A stretch of DNA of 35,307 nucleotides from Acidobacteriota bacterium (GCA_003225455.1 QIAB01000075.1:10067-45373); one strand, 5' to 3'; positions 1 to 8,946 are shown, counted from the stretch's first letter. Made by a program: numbers and translations. The notes: generated by a model from the sequence alone, not told the origin.

Positions 1-605
1 TGGAGCCGAATGGCAAAGTTCTGGTGTTTTCCAGCCCAAGCCGCTTCTATCCTCCTGCTGGACAATTCTTCGAGTGGAACGGAACCACCTTGGCTTCAAC
101 TGCCTCGCCGCTGAGCGCAGTTGAGGATGCGTCGTACGTCGGACATCTGCTGGTGCTTCCAACCGGCCAGATCATGTTCACGGACTTCACTACCGATGTT
201 GAAGTTTTCACTCCGGCTGGCACTTACGATCCCGCGTGGGCGCCGGCTATCAGCTCCGCCCCGAGCAGAATCACCCGTGGAAAGACCTACACCGTGTTAG
301 GCACTCAGTTCAACGGCCTCTCGCAGGGAGCTGCCTACGGCGATGATTTCCAGGACGCCACCAATTATCCGCTTGTCCGTATTGTGAATCAGGCGACGGG
401 ACACGTCGTTTATTGCCGGACTCACAATCCAAGCACTATGGGGCTAGCGACCGGAAGCAAGAAGGTCTCGACCAATTTTGATGTGCCGGTCAATGCGGAA
501 ACCGGCCTTAGCCAGTTGTTTGTAGTAGCGAACGGCATCCCGTCGTCGGCTTTCGGGATCGAGGTACGACAGCCCAGCCGCCCTAGGTTATCCGGTGCTA
601 TCTAA
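1..605 (+). CDS. Kelch/galactose-oxidase-like secreted protein, C-terminal part (5' truncated)
   Basis: The gene is open from the left edge, with the reading frame starting at base 3, and ends at TAA 603-605, so only about 200 C-terminal residues are present. The visible part has a beta-propeller-like stretch (PNGKVLVFSSPS, then LVLPTGQIMFTDF) followed by an Ig/E-set-like domain (RITRGKTYTVLGTQFNGLSQG, VRIVNQATGHVVYCRTHNPSTMG, VANGIPSS). This order is that of the galactose-oxidase-like family (kelch repeats plus the DUF1929 C-terminal domain). In that family the E-set domain contributes one copper-ligand histidine; the HNPSTMG stretch is a candidate, but I cannot verify catalytic residues without the N-terminus. 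Its 3' end overlaps the convergent gene at 602 by four bases. The family assignment rests on recognising these motifs; enzymatic activity is not shown. Confidence 0.72.
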   Translation, partial: EPNGKVLVFSSPSRFYPPAGQFFEWNGTTLASTASPLSAVEDASYVGHLLVLPTGQIMFTDFTTDVEVFTPAGTYDPAWAPAISSAPSRITRGKTYTVLGTQFNGLSQGAAYGDDFQDATNYPLVRIVNQATGHVVYCRTHNPSTMGLATGSKKVSTNFDVPVNAETGLSQLFVVANGIPSSAFGIEVRQPSRPRLSGAI

Positions 606-1529
606 GGAAGAGGTTTAGATCGCATATCCTCCGTGAAGCTCTCAAATGCCGCGAGGTCCTCAGCCGGACCGGAGCGAAGATCGCCTCGCCTTCTCAGCGC
701 ATCTTGAGCCGCTGTTTCAGGAGTCCAATACTTTAGAAAAATGCCTTCCCGTAAATACCTCAACTGCTGAAGGGTTGAATCAGAAGCTCCTGCATACTTG
801 TCCACCTGCGAAAGGAAGAAGTCGAACAGCTGCTTGGGAAATTCAAAGGAGTCCGGAACGTCTTGACGCGTGTATGCGTAAATCGACCTTTGATGCCAAG
901 GATTGAACTTCCTGGTGTCAAAAGAGTCGGTTACATCAAGGAATATCTGGGAGGTGGGCACTACCACGCGGACGGCAGCTGATCCCGGTGGATGCACGAC
1001 CCAAACTGCAACCGTGTGATTGGGGAACGGCCAGAAAAGTCCGACGCCTTTAACCCCCGTGCGTCCGGCAAGAAATGCGTAGAGCGCGGAGAGTTCGTCG
1101 CACTCGGCTGACGCCGTCGGCGTTAAAGACGAAGGATTTCTGACGCCGCGCCATTGCTGCCAGATTTTATCGGTGTTAGGCGGCTGATTCGTGATAGTCC
1201 AGTGAAGGTTCCAAAACCCCGCATCTCTGGTTGCCTCGTACAAGAGGCGCACAATGACATAATCAGAGTAGCTGACGCCTTCGGGCGGGATGTTGGTAAG
1301 CAGCTATGAACGATCGGAAACCGAGACGCATGCCGGTGCTGCTTTCGAGAGACTTGGCCTTTGTCCGAATCGTGCCAATCAGTTGCGCTAAGTTGGCGTT
1401 TGAAGCTGATGGAGTTTGTTGAGCGGGCCTTGGGCCGGCGGCATGTGAACCGACGGCGGTGATCACCACCAAGGTTGGACACAGCAGATACTGCGCAGCC
1501 CGCAACAACTTTTGTTTTCCGTGTTCCAT
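602..1529 (-). pseudogene. Secreted transglutaminase-like protein, interrupted by a frameshift
   Basis: Two minus-strand frames join into one protein. 1263-1529 encodes a start (ATG 1529, preceded by a GGAGAAGG ribosome site), a hydrophobic signal segment ending SHAAG, and residues to GFRSFIAA. The next frame then continues, reading LLTNIPPEGVSYSDYVIVRL before the GTG at 1252, and runs to 602. The frames meet near 1300-1306, where one base too many or too few breaks the gene. The C-terminal 216 residues contain ECDELSALYAF, PNHTVAVW and IFLDVTDSF, whose Cys-His-Asp spacing resembles a transglutaminase-like/cysteine protease triad. That resemblance is inference; I do not recognise a specific family. 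The region could be a real pseudogene, a base error, or two separate small genes, which is less likely because the frame upstream of GTG 1252 stays protein-like for about 17 codons. Confidence 0.6.
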
Positions 1530-1702
1530 TCAGCGCCTTCTCCATCTTGGAGGGTGGCCCGGGTGGTCAGCGTTCCGTTCACCATCATTTCTTGAGAGTC
1601 CTGATTGGATTCTCACTTCATGGTCTTTGAAGACCCATACGCGGCGGGCCAGCATCGCTAGGGAATCAAATCACGCGGGTGCCCCATTTTCTGATTATGA
1701 CC

Positions 1703-2203
1703 TCACGCTGATTTTTCTTGCGCTGGCGATTTGCTGAACAAAATCTCAAAGACCAGTAACCCGGCGCCAACCACGATCGCACTATCGGCTACGTTGAATG
1801 CCGGCCATTGATACTGGCCGATGTAGAAGAGGAGAAAATCCACTACCCGTCCGCTGACCAGCCGGTCCCAGAGATTTCCCAATGCACCGCCCAGAATCAG
1901 AGCCAGGCCGACGCCAGTAGTGCTCATGGAATGACTGTTACGCCACAACAAAGCCGAGACGATCACTAGCGCTACGATGGAGAAAAGGACCAGCACGGCA
2001 ATCTTCCATTCCGATGGCGAATCAGCGAACAGACCGAATGCCGCGCCGCGATTTTCGACATGAGTGATGCGGAAGAATCCCGGGAGGACCTGAATGCTTT
2101 CGTGAAGCGAAATACTTTTTGCAATCGCCAGCTTGCTTACGCGATCCAGACACACAATCGCCAGGGCTATTAGGAGATGAAATTTACGCATCGCGTGAGG
2201 CAT
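1703..2203 (-). CDS. lspA: Lipoprotein signal peptidase (signal peptidase II)
   Basis: This inner-membrane aspartyl protease cleaves the signal peptide of diacylglyceryl-prolipoproteins just before the lipid-modified cysteine. The 166-residue protein has the usual family length and four hydrophobic segments. The conserved blocks are visible: DRVSKLAI near the N-terminus, ENRGAAFG, GALGNLWDR, and the two catalytic-aspartate motifs GRVVDFL and FNVADSAI. The start may be ATG 2203 or ATG 2191 (MRKFHLL), the second being closer to the usual N-terminus; no strong ribosome site separates them. It lies 16 nt downstream of ileS on the same strand, the common bacterial ileS-lspA order, so the two are probably co-transcribed. 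Identification is secure. Confidence 0.95.
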   Translation of the reverse strand: MPHAMRKFHLLIALAIVCLDRVSKLAIAKSISLHESIQVLPGFFRITHVENRGAAFGLFADSPSEWKIAVLVLFSIVALVIVSALLWRNSHSMSTTGVGLALILGGALGNLWDRLVSGRVVDFLLFYIGQYQWPAFNVADSAIVVGAGLLVFEILFSKSPAQEKSA

Positions 2204-2219
2204 TGGGACACGCCACTAC

Positions 2220-5084
2220 TTAGATTACTTTCACGGGTCTTCCGCTTCGATCTCTTTTCAGCACTGCGCTGCAACGCTCACAAACGGTTGGGTACGCCTT
2301 GTCTTCACCGACCCGTGTTGAATAATTCCAGCAACGCTCGCACTTTTTTCCCGGAGCCTTGCTCACCTCGATCTTCACTCCACTGGCGCCGTTTCCCGAG
2401 CCTTGCGCCAGCTTTACCGAGGAGACGATGAAGAGATAGCGCAGCTGATCTTCAAAGCGCTTCAGCACGGAATACGCCGGGTCAGCGGCAGTCACTTGAA
2501 CCTGCGCTTCCAGGCCGCTGCCAATGAGCTTGCTGTTACGGCTCTCTTCCAAAGCCTTCATGACATGCTCACGAATAGCACGCAGCGTAGCCCAGTCCTG
2601 GTCTTGTTTGGAATTCACGTCTGGATTGCCACCCAGGATCTCTTCGTTGCGGTAAAAGCCGGATAAATGAACGCTCTCCGGGCGATCAGGCAGCGCCGGC
2701 ATATACTGCCACACTTCGTCGCATGTAAAGCTCATGATCGGAGCCAGAAGCCGGACCAAGACTTCTCCAATTCGCCAGATTGTGCTCTGCGCAGCTCTGC
2801 GAGCCCGTGACTTTGGAGCAAAGGTGTAAAGCCGATCTTTCAGCACATCGAAATAAAACGCGCTCAGCTCAACCACGCAGAACTGATTTAGACGCTGGTA
2901 GATCTTATGAAACGCAAACTCTGCATACCAACGTTTGACCTGCTCTGAGACTTCCGAGGCCTGGCGCAACATGTATTGATCAATTTCTTCCAACTGCTCG
3001 AAGGCTACTGCATCGCGCTTGGGATCGAAGTCTGCGAGATTTCCCAGAATGTAGCGGAAGGTATTGCGAATTTTGCGGTAGTTTTCCGCCACCTGCTGCA
3101 TGACCTTCTCAGAGCCGACCACGTCCTCGCGAAAGTCCACAGACGCCGCCCACAAGCGGACAATTTCTGCCCCGAACCGGTCAGCAACATCCACGGGATC
3201 AACATCATTCCCACGCGACTTGGACATGGCGCTGCCGTGCTCATCCAGCGTCCATCCGTGAGTCGCGACCATACGGTACGGCGGACGGCCTTGAGCGCCG
3301 ATCCCACAGAGCAGGGAAGAATGGAACCAGCCGCGGTATTGGTCTGCGCCCTCGAGATAAATATCGGCCGGCCATGGCAGGTTGGGCTCGCGGCCGAGAA
3401 CGGCGACATGGCTCGAGCCGGATTCAAACCAAACATCGATTATGTCGGTCTCTTTAACAAGTTTTGTGCTGCCGCAGCTCCCGCATTTGGCGCCGGTGGC
3501 AAGAGCATCGGCCTCGGGCGTGTACCAAGCGTCGGCACCGAAGCGGCCGAAGAATTCGATAACTTTCCGATTAAGCGCCGGATCATTCAGCGGATTACCG
3601 CACCCTTCGCACAGAAATATGGCAATCGGCACGCCCCACACGCGCTGGCGCGAGATACACCAGTCTGGGCGTGTGGCGATCATGTTCGAGATGCGCTCTT
3701 CGCCCCAAGCCGGGTCCCACTTCACTTTTTTGATTTCGTCCAGCGTGCGGCTGCGCAAAGTTCCCCCCTCGATCGGTGTCTCCATCGAGATGAACCACTG
3801 CTCGGTGGAGCGGAAGATAACCGGATTGTGGCAGCGCCAGCAGTGCGGATATGAGTGCTCGACTTTTTCAGCGTGCATCAGTACGCCGCGTTTTCTTAGC
3901 AGCTCGACGATCGGTTCATTCGCAGCAAAAACCTGCTTGCCGTCATATTCCGGCAAGCCATTGCGCATGATTCCTTTTTCATCAACGTTGCCGGTGAGGT
4001 CGAGCTTGTACTTCACGCCGGTGGCAAAATCTTCAGCACCGTGCGAAGGAGCGGTGTGGACAACGCCAGTGCCCGTATCCATTGTGACGTAATCCGCGAC
4101 TACGCCCAGAATTGCGCGGTCTAAGAATGGATGAGCAAAGTTCAGGTATTCCAGCTTCTTGCCCGAAAAATGCGCGATCTTCCGCGTACCCATCAGGCCC
4201 GCTTTGTTGCTGAATTCGCCGGCAAGCTTTTCAGCGACAATGTAAACTTCACCTTCGGATTCCACCGCCACATATTTTTCGTCAGGATGAAACGCCACAG
4301 CCATTGACGCAGGTAACGTCCAGGGCGTGGTGGTCCAGATTACAGTAAAGACTTTCTTTCCCTGCAAAGCAGGATCGAGCTTTGCGGGGTCATCCCTAAG
4401 CGGATATTTCACCCATACCGTCGGGCTGGTATGGTTCTCGTATTCGACTTCGGCCTCGGCCAGCGCGGTCTCATCGTGAATGCACCAGTAGACCGAGCGC
4501 AGTCCTTTATATACGAAGCCTTTTTCCAGAAACGCGTAAAGCTCTGCGACCACCGCAGACTCGTACTGCGGAGTCATGGTCGAGTACGGCTCGTCCCAGC
4601 GTCCGAATACGCCAATGCGTCTGAACTGCTGCCGCTGCAGATCGAGATATTTTTCGGCGTACTTGCGGCATTCCGCGCGCACGTCCACGGGACGCATCTG
4701 GAGTTTCTTCCCGCCAAGCTGCTGGTCGACTTTGATCTCGATGGGCAGGCCGTGGCAGTCCCATCCTGGAACGTAGGGGGAATCAAAACCGGACATACAC
4801 TTAGATTTGACGATGAAATCCTTTAGACATTTATTCATCGCCGTGCCCAAGTGGATGGGGCCGTTGGCGTAGGGCGGGCCGTCATGAAGCACGTATACGG
4901 GCGCGCCTTTGCGGGCATCGCGAATACGCTCGTAAATTTTCATCTGCTCCCATCGAGCCAAGATTTTCGGCTCGTTCTGCGGCAGGTTCGCCTTCATAGG
5001 GAAGCCGGTTCGGGGCAGATTGATGGTTGATTTCAAATCCAGCGGCACTCGCTTGTTTTCTCCCAAATGGTTGATTTGTTTCAT
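2220..5084 (-). CDS. ileS: Isoleucyl-tRNA synthetase
   Basis: Cytoplasmic class I synthetase that charges tRNA-Ile and edits mischarged valine. The 954-residue length is normal. The N-terminus reads DLKSTINLPRTGFPMKANL, which aligns with the family start, so ATG 5084 is preferred over the internal ATG at 4997. The HIGH-type signature is PYANGPIHLGT around residues 71-81, and the KMSKS-type signature is SAMSKSRGN around 617-624. SPYVPGWDCHGLPIE is also present. A C-terminal zinc site (KCERCWNYS and CERCSAVL, about 913-940) is intact. A second four-cysteine pair (CEGCG near 493 and CGSCG near 534) forms an internal zinc-ribbon-like insert before DVWFESGSSH. The gene leads an ileS-lspA operon. 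No clear ribosome site precedes ATG 5084. Confidence 0.97.
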   Translation of the reverse strand: MKQINHLGENKRVPLDLKSTINLPRTGFPMKANLPQNEPKILARWEQMKIYERIRDARKGAPVYVLHDGPPYANGPIHLGTAMNKCLKDFIVKSKCMSGFDSPYVPGWDCHGLPIEIKVDQQLGGKKLQMRPVDVRAECRKYAEKYLDLQRQQFRRIGVFGRWDEPYSTMTPQYESAVVAELYAFLEKGFVYKGLRSVYWCIHDETALAEAEVEYENHTSPTVWVKYPLRDDPAKLDPALQGKKVFTVIWTTTPWTLPASMAVAFHPDEKYVAVESEGEVYIVAEKLAGEFSNKAGLMGTRKIAHFSGKKLEYLNFAHPFLDRAILGVVADYVTMDTGTGVVHTAPSHGAEDFATGVKYKLDLTGNVDEKGIMRNGLPEYDGKQVFAANEPIVELLRKRGVLMHAEKVEHSYPHCWRCHNPVIFRSTEQWFISMETPIEGGTLRSRTLDEIKKVKWDPAWGEERISNMIATRPDWCISRQRVWGVPIAIFLCEGCGNPLNDPALNRKVIEFFGRFGADAWYTPEADALATGAKCGSCGSTKLVKETDIIDVWFESGSSHVAVLGREPNLPWPADIYLEGADQYRGWFHSSLLCGIGAQGRPPYRMVATHGWTLDEHGSAMSKSRGNDVDPVDVADRFGAEIVRLWAASVDFREDVVGSEKVMQQVAENYRKIRNTFRYILGNLADFDPKRDAVAFEQLEEIDQYMLRQASEVSEQVKRWYAEFAFHKIYQRLNQFCVVELSAFYFDVLKDRLYTFAPKSRARRAAQSTIWRIGEVLVRLLAPIMSFTCDEVWQYMPALPDRPESVHLSGFYRNEEILGGNPDVNSKQDQDWATLRAIREHVMKALEESRNSKLIGSGLEAQVQVTAADPAYSVLKRFEDQLRYLFIVSSVKLAQGSGNGASGVKIEVSKAPGKKCERCWNYSTRVGEDKAYPTVCERCSAVLKRDRSGRPVKVI

Positions 5085-5463
5085 TATAGGTAGCTCGGAA
5101 ACGAACGTCCATTGGCCGCCGATGCAACCGGAGGTTGTTGGTCCAGGATGTCAAAAATAGCTGTCACACAGGTAGAAATAACGAACGTCCATTGGCCGCC
5201 GGAGCAACCGGAGGTCGTTGGTCTGCAGGATGTCAAAAAATCCCTGTCACTCAGGTAGAAATAACGTTACAATTTTCTCAAGGTTACGTTTCCCGAGTGT
5301 TAGCATCTAATTGCCTGGACTGAAGCGCTCAACTTCTTGCAAAGTAGCCAGTTTGCAAAGAAGGTGAGCGGCAAAGTTTCCTTGCCGGAAAAAGCAACTT
5401 GGCAGGGGATGTGCTCATCAAGTTCTAGAGGCAGAACCGCTGGCCTCTGAACTCGGGTTGAAT
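5085..5463. other. Divergent intergenic region between ileS and the TonB-family gene
   Basis: The ileS-proximal half is filled by the tandem repeat. The remaining 200 bases contain a direct repeat (TTGCAAAG near 5338 and 5353) and a weak inverted repeat, AGAGGC/GCCTCT, near 5427-5448. I see no convincing -35/-10 pair for either gene and no additional gene. Confidence 0.5.
5100..5262. repeat. Two-copy tandem direct repeat (about 80 and 83 bp)
   Basis: Copy 1 is 5100-5179 and copy 2 is 5180-5262. They share the 22-base opening at 5100-5121 and 5180-5201, then a gcaaccggaggt block, gttggtc, caggatgtcaaaaa, ctgtcac and caggtagaaat. They differ by a few substitutions and short indels. Copy 1 holds a small hairpin, CAACC-gga-GGTTG. 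The repeat lies in the divergent ileS/TonB interval, 15 nt upstream of the ileS start codon. No protein-like frame runs through it. Its role is unknown. Confidence 0.85.
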
Positions 5464-6462
5464 ATGGCCACACTCGATCTCAAACCGCACCGCACCGAAG
5501 CGACACCCGAACTGAACCTACTGCTGCCCAAAGACACCGAGCAGCCATTGTGGAAGTCGCTGTTTCAAAATCTCGATGATTATTTTTTCCCCAAGAAGCA
5601 GGCCCCTCTCGTACTGACCTCGAAGCCTGTTCCGGTAAAAGATATCTGGGGTTTCTACGATTATAAGAAGAGTGGTGTAGTGGGCTCAACAATGCTGCAC
5701 CTCGCGACGATTGCGGCAATCGTGGCGCTCACCATCGCAGGCCGTCACGTGGTGCAAGAAGTGACGAAGAAGCAGGAAGTCATTACCTACGTCGCAACGG
5801 ATGATATTCCTCCCTTGCCTCCAGCAAAGACGATCTCTGGCGGTGGCGGTGGCGGCGGAGATCGTGACAAGTTTCAGGCTCCGAAAGGCAAGCTGCCGAA
5901 GTTTGATATGCAACCGCTCACCCCTCCCGCGATGGTGGTGCGCAATGAGCATCCCAAGTTGGTAGCGGAGCCCGCGGTTGCTGTGCCGCCGCAAATTCAC
6001 ATTGCGATGAATAATCTGCCGAACCTCGGTGATCCCATGTCGCGCCTGCCCTCCGGTCCTCCATCGAACGGAACAGGATCGGGCGGCGGCATTGGCTCTG
6101 GTTCCGGTGGTGGAGTTGGTGTGGGCACCGGACCCGGCGTCGGCGAAGGCCGCGGCGGTGGCACGGGCGGTGGCGTATTCCGCGTAGGTGGCGGAGTCTC
6201 GGCTCCCAAACCGGTTTATCAGCCCGAACCGGAGTACTCGGAAGAAGCTCGCAAGGCCAAGTATCAAGGAACCTGCGTGCTCTGGCTGATCGTCGGTCCC
6301 GATGGCAAGCCGCGCGACATTAAAGTTAGCCGCAATCTCGGAATGGGGCTCGACGAGAAAGCAATCCAGGCAGTCAAAACCTGGAAATTCGAGCCAGCCA
6401 TGAAAGATGGCAAGCCCGTGGCTGTTGAGATCAGTGTGGAAGTGGAGTTCAGGTTGTACTGA
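5464..6462 (+). CDS. TonB-family energy-transduction protein
   Basis: TonB-type proteins span the inner membrane and pass proton-motive energy from ExbB/ExbD to outer-membrane receptors. The protein has about 65 cytoplasmic residues, one transmembrane helix (STMLHLATIAAIVALTIAG), a periplasmic linker with long glycine runs in place of the usual proline-rich spacer, and a C-terminal TonB domain of about 85 residues. That domain starts at PVYQPEPEYSEEARKAKYQG, contains LWLIVGPDGKPRDIKV and WKFEPAMKDGKPV, and ends EVEFRLY. ATG 5464 is preferred; a TTG two codons upstream (5458) is possible. The long N-terminal cytoplasmic part is unlike E. coli TonB but common in large TonB-like proteins. No exbB or exbD is in the window. 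A strong terminator follows. Confidence 0.85.
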   Translation: MATLDLKPHRTEATPELNLLLPKDTEQPLWKSLFQNLDDYFFPKKQAPLVLTSKPVPVKDIWGFYDYKKSGVVGSTMLHLATIAAIVALTIAGRHVVQEVTKKQEVITYVATDDIPPLPPAKTISGGGGGGGDRDKFQAPKGKLPKFDMQPLTPPAMVVRNEHPKLVAEPAVAVPPQIHIAMNNLPNLGDPMSRLPSGPPSNGTGSGGGIGSGSGGGVGVGTGPGVGEGRGGGTGGGVFRVGGGVSAPKPVYQPEPEYSEEARKAKYQGTCVLWLIVGPDGKPRDIKVSRNLGMGLDEKAIQAVKTWKFEPAMKDGKPVAVEISVEVEFRLY

Positions 6463-6481
6463 ACAAATTTTGTTTGACGAG

Positions 6482-6502
6482 CGGCCGCGATCTTCGCGGC
6501 CG
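6482..6502 (+). terminator. Rho-independent terminator of the TonB-family gene
   Basis: Perfect 9-bp stem CGGCCGCGA / TCGCGGCCG with a three-base loop (TCT), 19 nt after the stop codon, followed by TTGTTATTTT. The stem can extend by a G-T and an A-T pair. Confidence 0.88.
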
Positions 6503-6550
6503 TTGTTATTTTCGGGTGCGAATCTCTTCCAGAGAAGAGAGAGCGCCAGT

Positions 6551-6886
6551 TCATTCTGGAATCGCCGAGCGCTCCGCCCGCCCGTGCATCGACGCAATTT
6601 CGTAATGCGCCGATTTCGCATCATAACGAGATAAGTATTTGCGTCGTTCCTCAGGAATCACAGCAGTCTCATAATCTTTCCCGGCGACGGCGCGGATCGC
6701 GTCGATGGAATCCCACAGCATAATCGTGACGAACTCGATTTCGTCGCCAACTTCTCTGCGCAGCAGGTAGCTGCCTCTGTAGCCTTTCGCTTTGCTAATC
6801 CCCGGCAAAAGTTCCGGTTTCAGCATGGCTTCGTAGGCATCGGCGTGCTCGGGTTTTGTGTATCCATGCCAGATCCTCGCGATCAT
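6551..6886 (-). CDS. Antibiotic biosynthesis monooxygenase (ABM) domain protein
   Basis: A 111-residue single-domain protein of the dimeric alpha+beta barrel (ABM-like) superfamily. It opens with MIARIWHGYTKPEHADAYEA, has LPGISKAKGYRGSYLLRRE in the middle and EFVTIMLWDSIDAIRAVAG before the C-terminal part, the usual order of these small proteins. Members range from cofactor-free monooxygenases to stress proteins without known substrate, so the reaction is not assigned. It starts 31 nt downstream of the SDR gene on the same strand and is probably co-transcribed with it. It is convergent with the TonB-family gene. Confidence 0.78.
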   Translation of the reverse strand: MIARIWHGYTKPEHADAYEAMLKPELLPGISKAKGYRGSYLLRREVGDEIEFVTIMLWDSIDAIRAVAGKDYETAVIPEERRKYLSRYDAKSAHYEIASMHGRAERSAIPE

Positions 6887-6917
6887 GCGATCCTCCTTCT
6901 AGCAAGCTGCACACGAT

Positions 6918-7703
6918 TCAGTAGTAGAGTTCGCCCGGACCCTTGTATTCCTGGATTGTATTTCCGCCATCTACGACGATCATCTGCCCAGTAATGTAAG
7001 AAGCCTCGTCGGAACACAGAAAGACGATTGCTGCCGCGACCTCTTCTGGACGCCCAGGTCTTCCGATGGGAGTATTCTTCCCCGCGACAATCTCTTCATC
7101 TGTGGACGACGCAGTCTCAATCCAGCCCGGCGCGACGGCATTCACCGTAATGCCTTTTCGCGAGACCTCAAGCGCCAGAGTGCGTGTGAAGCCGACCATC
7201 CCAGCTTTGGCCGCACTATAAACAGTCTCGCGCGGATTGCTCACCACCGGCCCAGTCACAGACGAGACGTTCACGATCCGCCCGTAAGCCGCCGCTAGCA
7301 TGCCAGGCAACACGGCTTTCGTTGCATTGAACATCGTCTTCAGGTTGATGGCGATCCCGTAATCCCACTGCTCTTCCGAAAGCTGATCAAAGGAAACCGA
7401 TGTATTCGAGCCGCCCATCTGAATCATCCCGGCATTGTTCACGAGGATATCAATGCGCCTGTAACGCCGCAGCACTTCATCTACGAGAGACTGAGTTTGT
7501 TTGCGACTCGTGAGATCGGCGGCTTGGGCGAAGACCGTAGCGCCCGCGGCGGCTAATTCCTTGGCGCGATCTTCAATTCTGCTCGTTGTGGACGTAATGG
7601 CCACGCGAGCGCCTTGCTGAGCCAATAGCCGCGCGGTTGCATACCCGATTCCTGTCGGGCTGCCAGCTCCGGTGACGAACGCAACTTTTTCAGCCAAACT
7701 CAT
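6918..7703 (-). CDS. Short-chain dehydrogenase/reductase (SDR), FabG-like
   Basis: NAD(P)-dependent oxidoreductase with a Rossmann fold, 261 residues from ATG 7703. An upstream extension to 7766 in the same frame is open, but the family start aligns with MSLAEKVAFVTGAG. Classical SDR motifs are present: TGAGSPTGIG for the cofactor, NNAG, the catalytic serine in NVSSVTG, YSAAK for the catalytic Tyr and Lys, and a C-terminal ITGQMIVVDGG as in FabG-type proteins. The substrate cannot be read from the sequence. It lies between a propeller gene 108 nt upstream and the ABM gene 31 nt downstream, all on the minus strand, suggesting a small operon for oxidative conversion of an unknown compound. Confidence 0.9.
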   Translation of the reverse strand: MSLAEKVAFVTGAGSPTGIGYATARLLAQQGARVAITSTTSRIEDRAKELAAAGATVFAQAADLTSRKQTQSLVDEVLRRYRRIDILVNNAGMIQMGGSNTSVSFDQLSEEQWDYGIAINLKTMFNATKAVLPGMLAAAYGRIVNVSSVTGPVVSNPRETVYSAAKAGMVGFTRTLALEVSRKGITVNAVAPGWIETASSTDEEIVAGKNTPIGRPGRPEEVAAAIVFLCSDEASYITGQMIVVDGGNTIQEYKGPGELYY

Positions 7704-7811
7704 TAGTGTAGAGGCTTCCCTCGTTGCTGAAAGTCCGCCTATTTTAAGGAGGTCGTGACTACGCAAAATGGCGCCCGCCCGACAGCCGGCGTTACGTTCG
7801 ATGGGTCGTGA

Positions 7812-8798
7812 TCACGGCGTGACTATCGCTACTTTGTTCACGCCACTGCAAGCGAGATAAATCTTTCCATCTTTGGTCGCAGCCATATTTCGCACCACGC
7901 CACCACCGGAAGGGATGTCGGTCTTCGAAAAGGCCTTGGTCCTGGGATCGAAGCGCACCAGAGTGTTCGGTCTCACGCCAGATTCGCTATACCAAACCAC
8001 TCCGTCTGGTGTTGTCGTGATTCCGTACGGCTCAGAATTCTCTCCTCCTGGCGAACGCCATTCCTCCTGTTTACTCATCCTCGGATCGAAGTGCCCTAGA
8101 TAACCACGCTCATAGTCGGTGTAATAGATCGTTCCGTCCGGAGCCAATGCCAGTCGGCGTGGGCGTGCTCCCTGCGGCAATGAGTATTCGCGGATGGCCA
8201 TCGAATGTGGGTCTATACTCCCTAGTTTGTTGGTGCCAAATTCACAGAAGAAAGGAGCCCCATCTTGTGTTACAACGATTCCGTAGGGAACAGCGTGCTG
8301 GGTGGGCGTCGGTTTCAGCTTAATGTCACCCGTGCTTGGATCCAGCCGTCCGATCATGCTCGAGTCCTGGAGCGTGAACCACAGAATTCCTTTTTGATCG
8401 AAAACCGGCGTATGCGGATCTTTGGCGTGCGGATCGGGCATGCGGTATTCACTAATGTTGCCCGTCTTGGGATCGAGCTTGCCGACGTAGCCTTTGAAAA
8501 TCGCGGCGAACCAGATGTTTCCATCTTTATCCGCAACTAGGCCGTGGGGACCGGAATCAGGAGTTTTGAGCGGGTACTCGCGAAATTGTCCAGTGTTTGG
8601 ATCCAAGCGCCCGAGCTTGTTGGCCATCTGCTCGGTAACCCAGAGTGCGCCGTCGGGACCAACTGCCGGGTCGTGCGGACGCGCCTTGGGAGTCGGAATA
8701 TCGTATTCCTTGATAGTAGCTTTCAGCGATCCGACCGATGCAAGTAGGGTTGCCGCGGCGAATAGCGCGATCACAGCAATCAGATCACGAACTCTCAT
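7812..8798 (-). CDS. Secreted virginiamycin B lyase-like beta-propeller protein
   Basis: A 328-residue protein from ATG 8798, chosen because AAGGAGAG lies just upstream and the resulting N-terminus (MRVRDLIAVIALFAAATLLAS) is a signal peptide. The longer frame to 8867 adds unrelated residues. The rest consists of repeated blades with the pattern DPxTGxxxEY, then PHG or PYG, then DxxGxxWFT (for example GRLDPNTGQFREYPL, GNIWFAA, GILWFTL). This is the pattern of the Vgb streptogramin-lyase and SMP-30/NHL propeller group. Many acidobacterial members are periplasmic proteins without demonstrated lyase activity, so resistance is not claimed. It is divergent from the TPR gene at 8947. Confidence 0.8.
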   Translation of the reverse strand: MRVRDLIAVIALFAAATLLASVGSLKATIKEYDIPTPKARPHDPAVGPDGALWVTEQMANKLGRLDPNTGQFREYPLKTPDSGPHGLVADKDGNIWFAAIFKGYVGKLDPKTGNISEYRMPDPHAKDPHTPVFDQKGILWFTLQDSSMIGRLDPSTGDIKLKPTPTQHAVPYGIVVTQDGAPFFCEFGTNKLGSIDPHSMAIREYSLPQGARPRRLALAPDGTIYYTDYERGYLGHFDPRMSKQEEWRSPGGENSEPYGITTTPDGVVWYSESGVRPNTLVRFDPRTKAFSKTDIPSGGGVVRNMAATKDGKIYLACSGVNKVAIVTP

Positions 8799-8918
8799 AA
8801 TGCTCTCCTTCCCAGCAAGCTTCTGGCAAATGCGATAAGAGAATTCGGCAGCTCGCTGCAGGAACACGTCGCGCCTGAATACCGGAAATACTTTATATCA
8901 AGGGTCCGCCGCGAGGCA

Positions 8919-8924
8919 TATAAT
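8919..8924 (+). promoter_or_regulatory. Perfect -10 hexamer upstream of the TPR gene, with RBS-proximal hairpin
   Basis: TATAAT lies 22 nt before ATG 8947; there is no good -35 at the usual distance. Immediately after it, GCCCCC (8926-8931) and GGGGGC (8936-8941) can pair around ATCT and would enclose the G-rich ribosome site. Confidence 0.5.
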
Positions 8925-8946
8925 TGCCCCCATCTGGGGGCCTCCC

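Noticed and set aside
1459-1737. 92-codon plus-strand frame
   Set aside because: No ribosome site or recognisable protein; it crosses the starts and ends of minus-strand genes.
2976-3854. 292-codon plus-strand frame
   Set aside because: Antisense to the secure ileS gene.
5085-5262. T-box or other known riboswitch before ileS
   Set aside because: I find no T-box core sequence or terminator/antiterminator pair on the minus strand; the region is a tandem repeat.
5686-6624. 312-codon minus-strand frame
   Set aside because: Antisense to the TonB-family gene; the openness comes from its glycine-rich codons.
7812-8798. Streptogramin resistance gene
   Set aside because: The propeller resembles Vgb, but it has a signal peptide and belongs to a broad group; catalytic identity is not shown.
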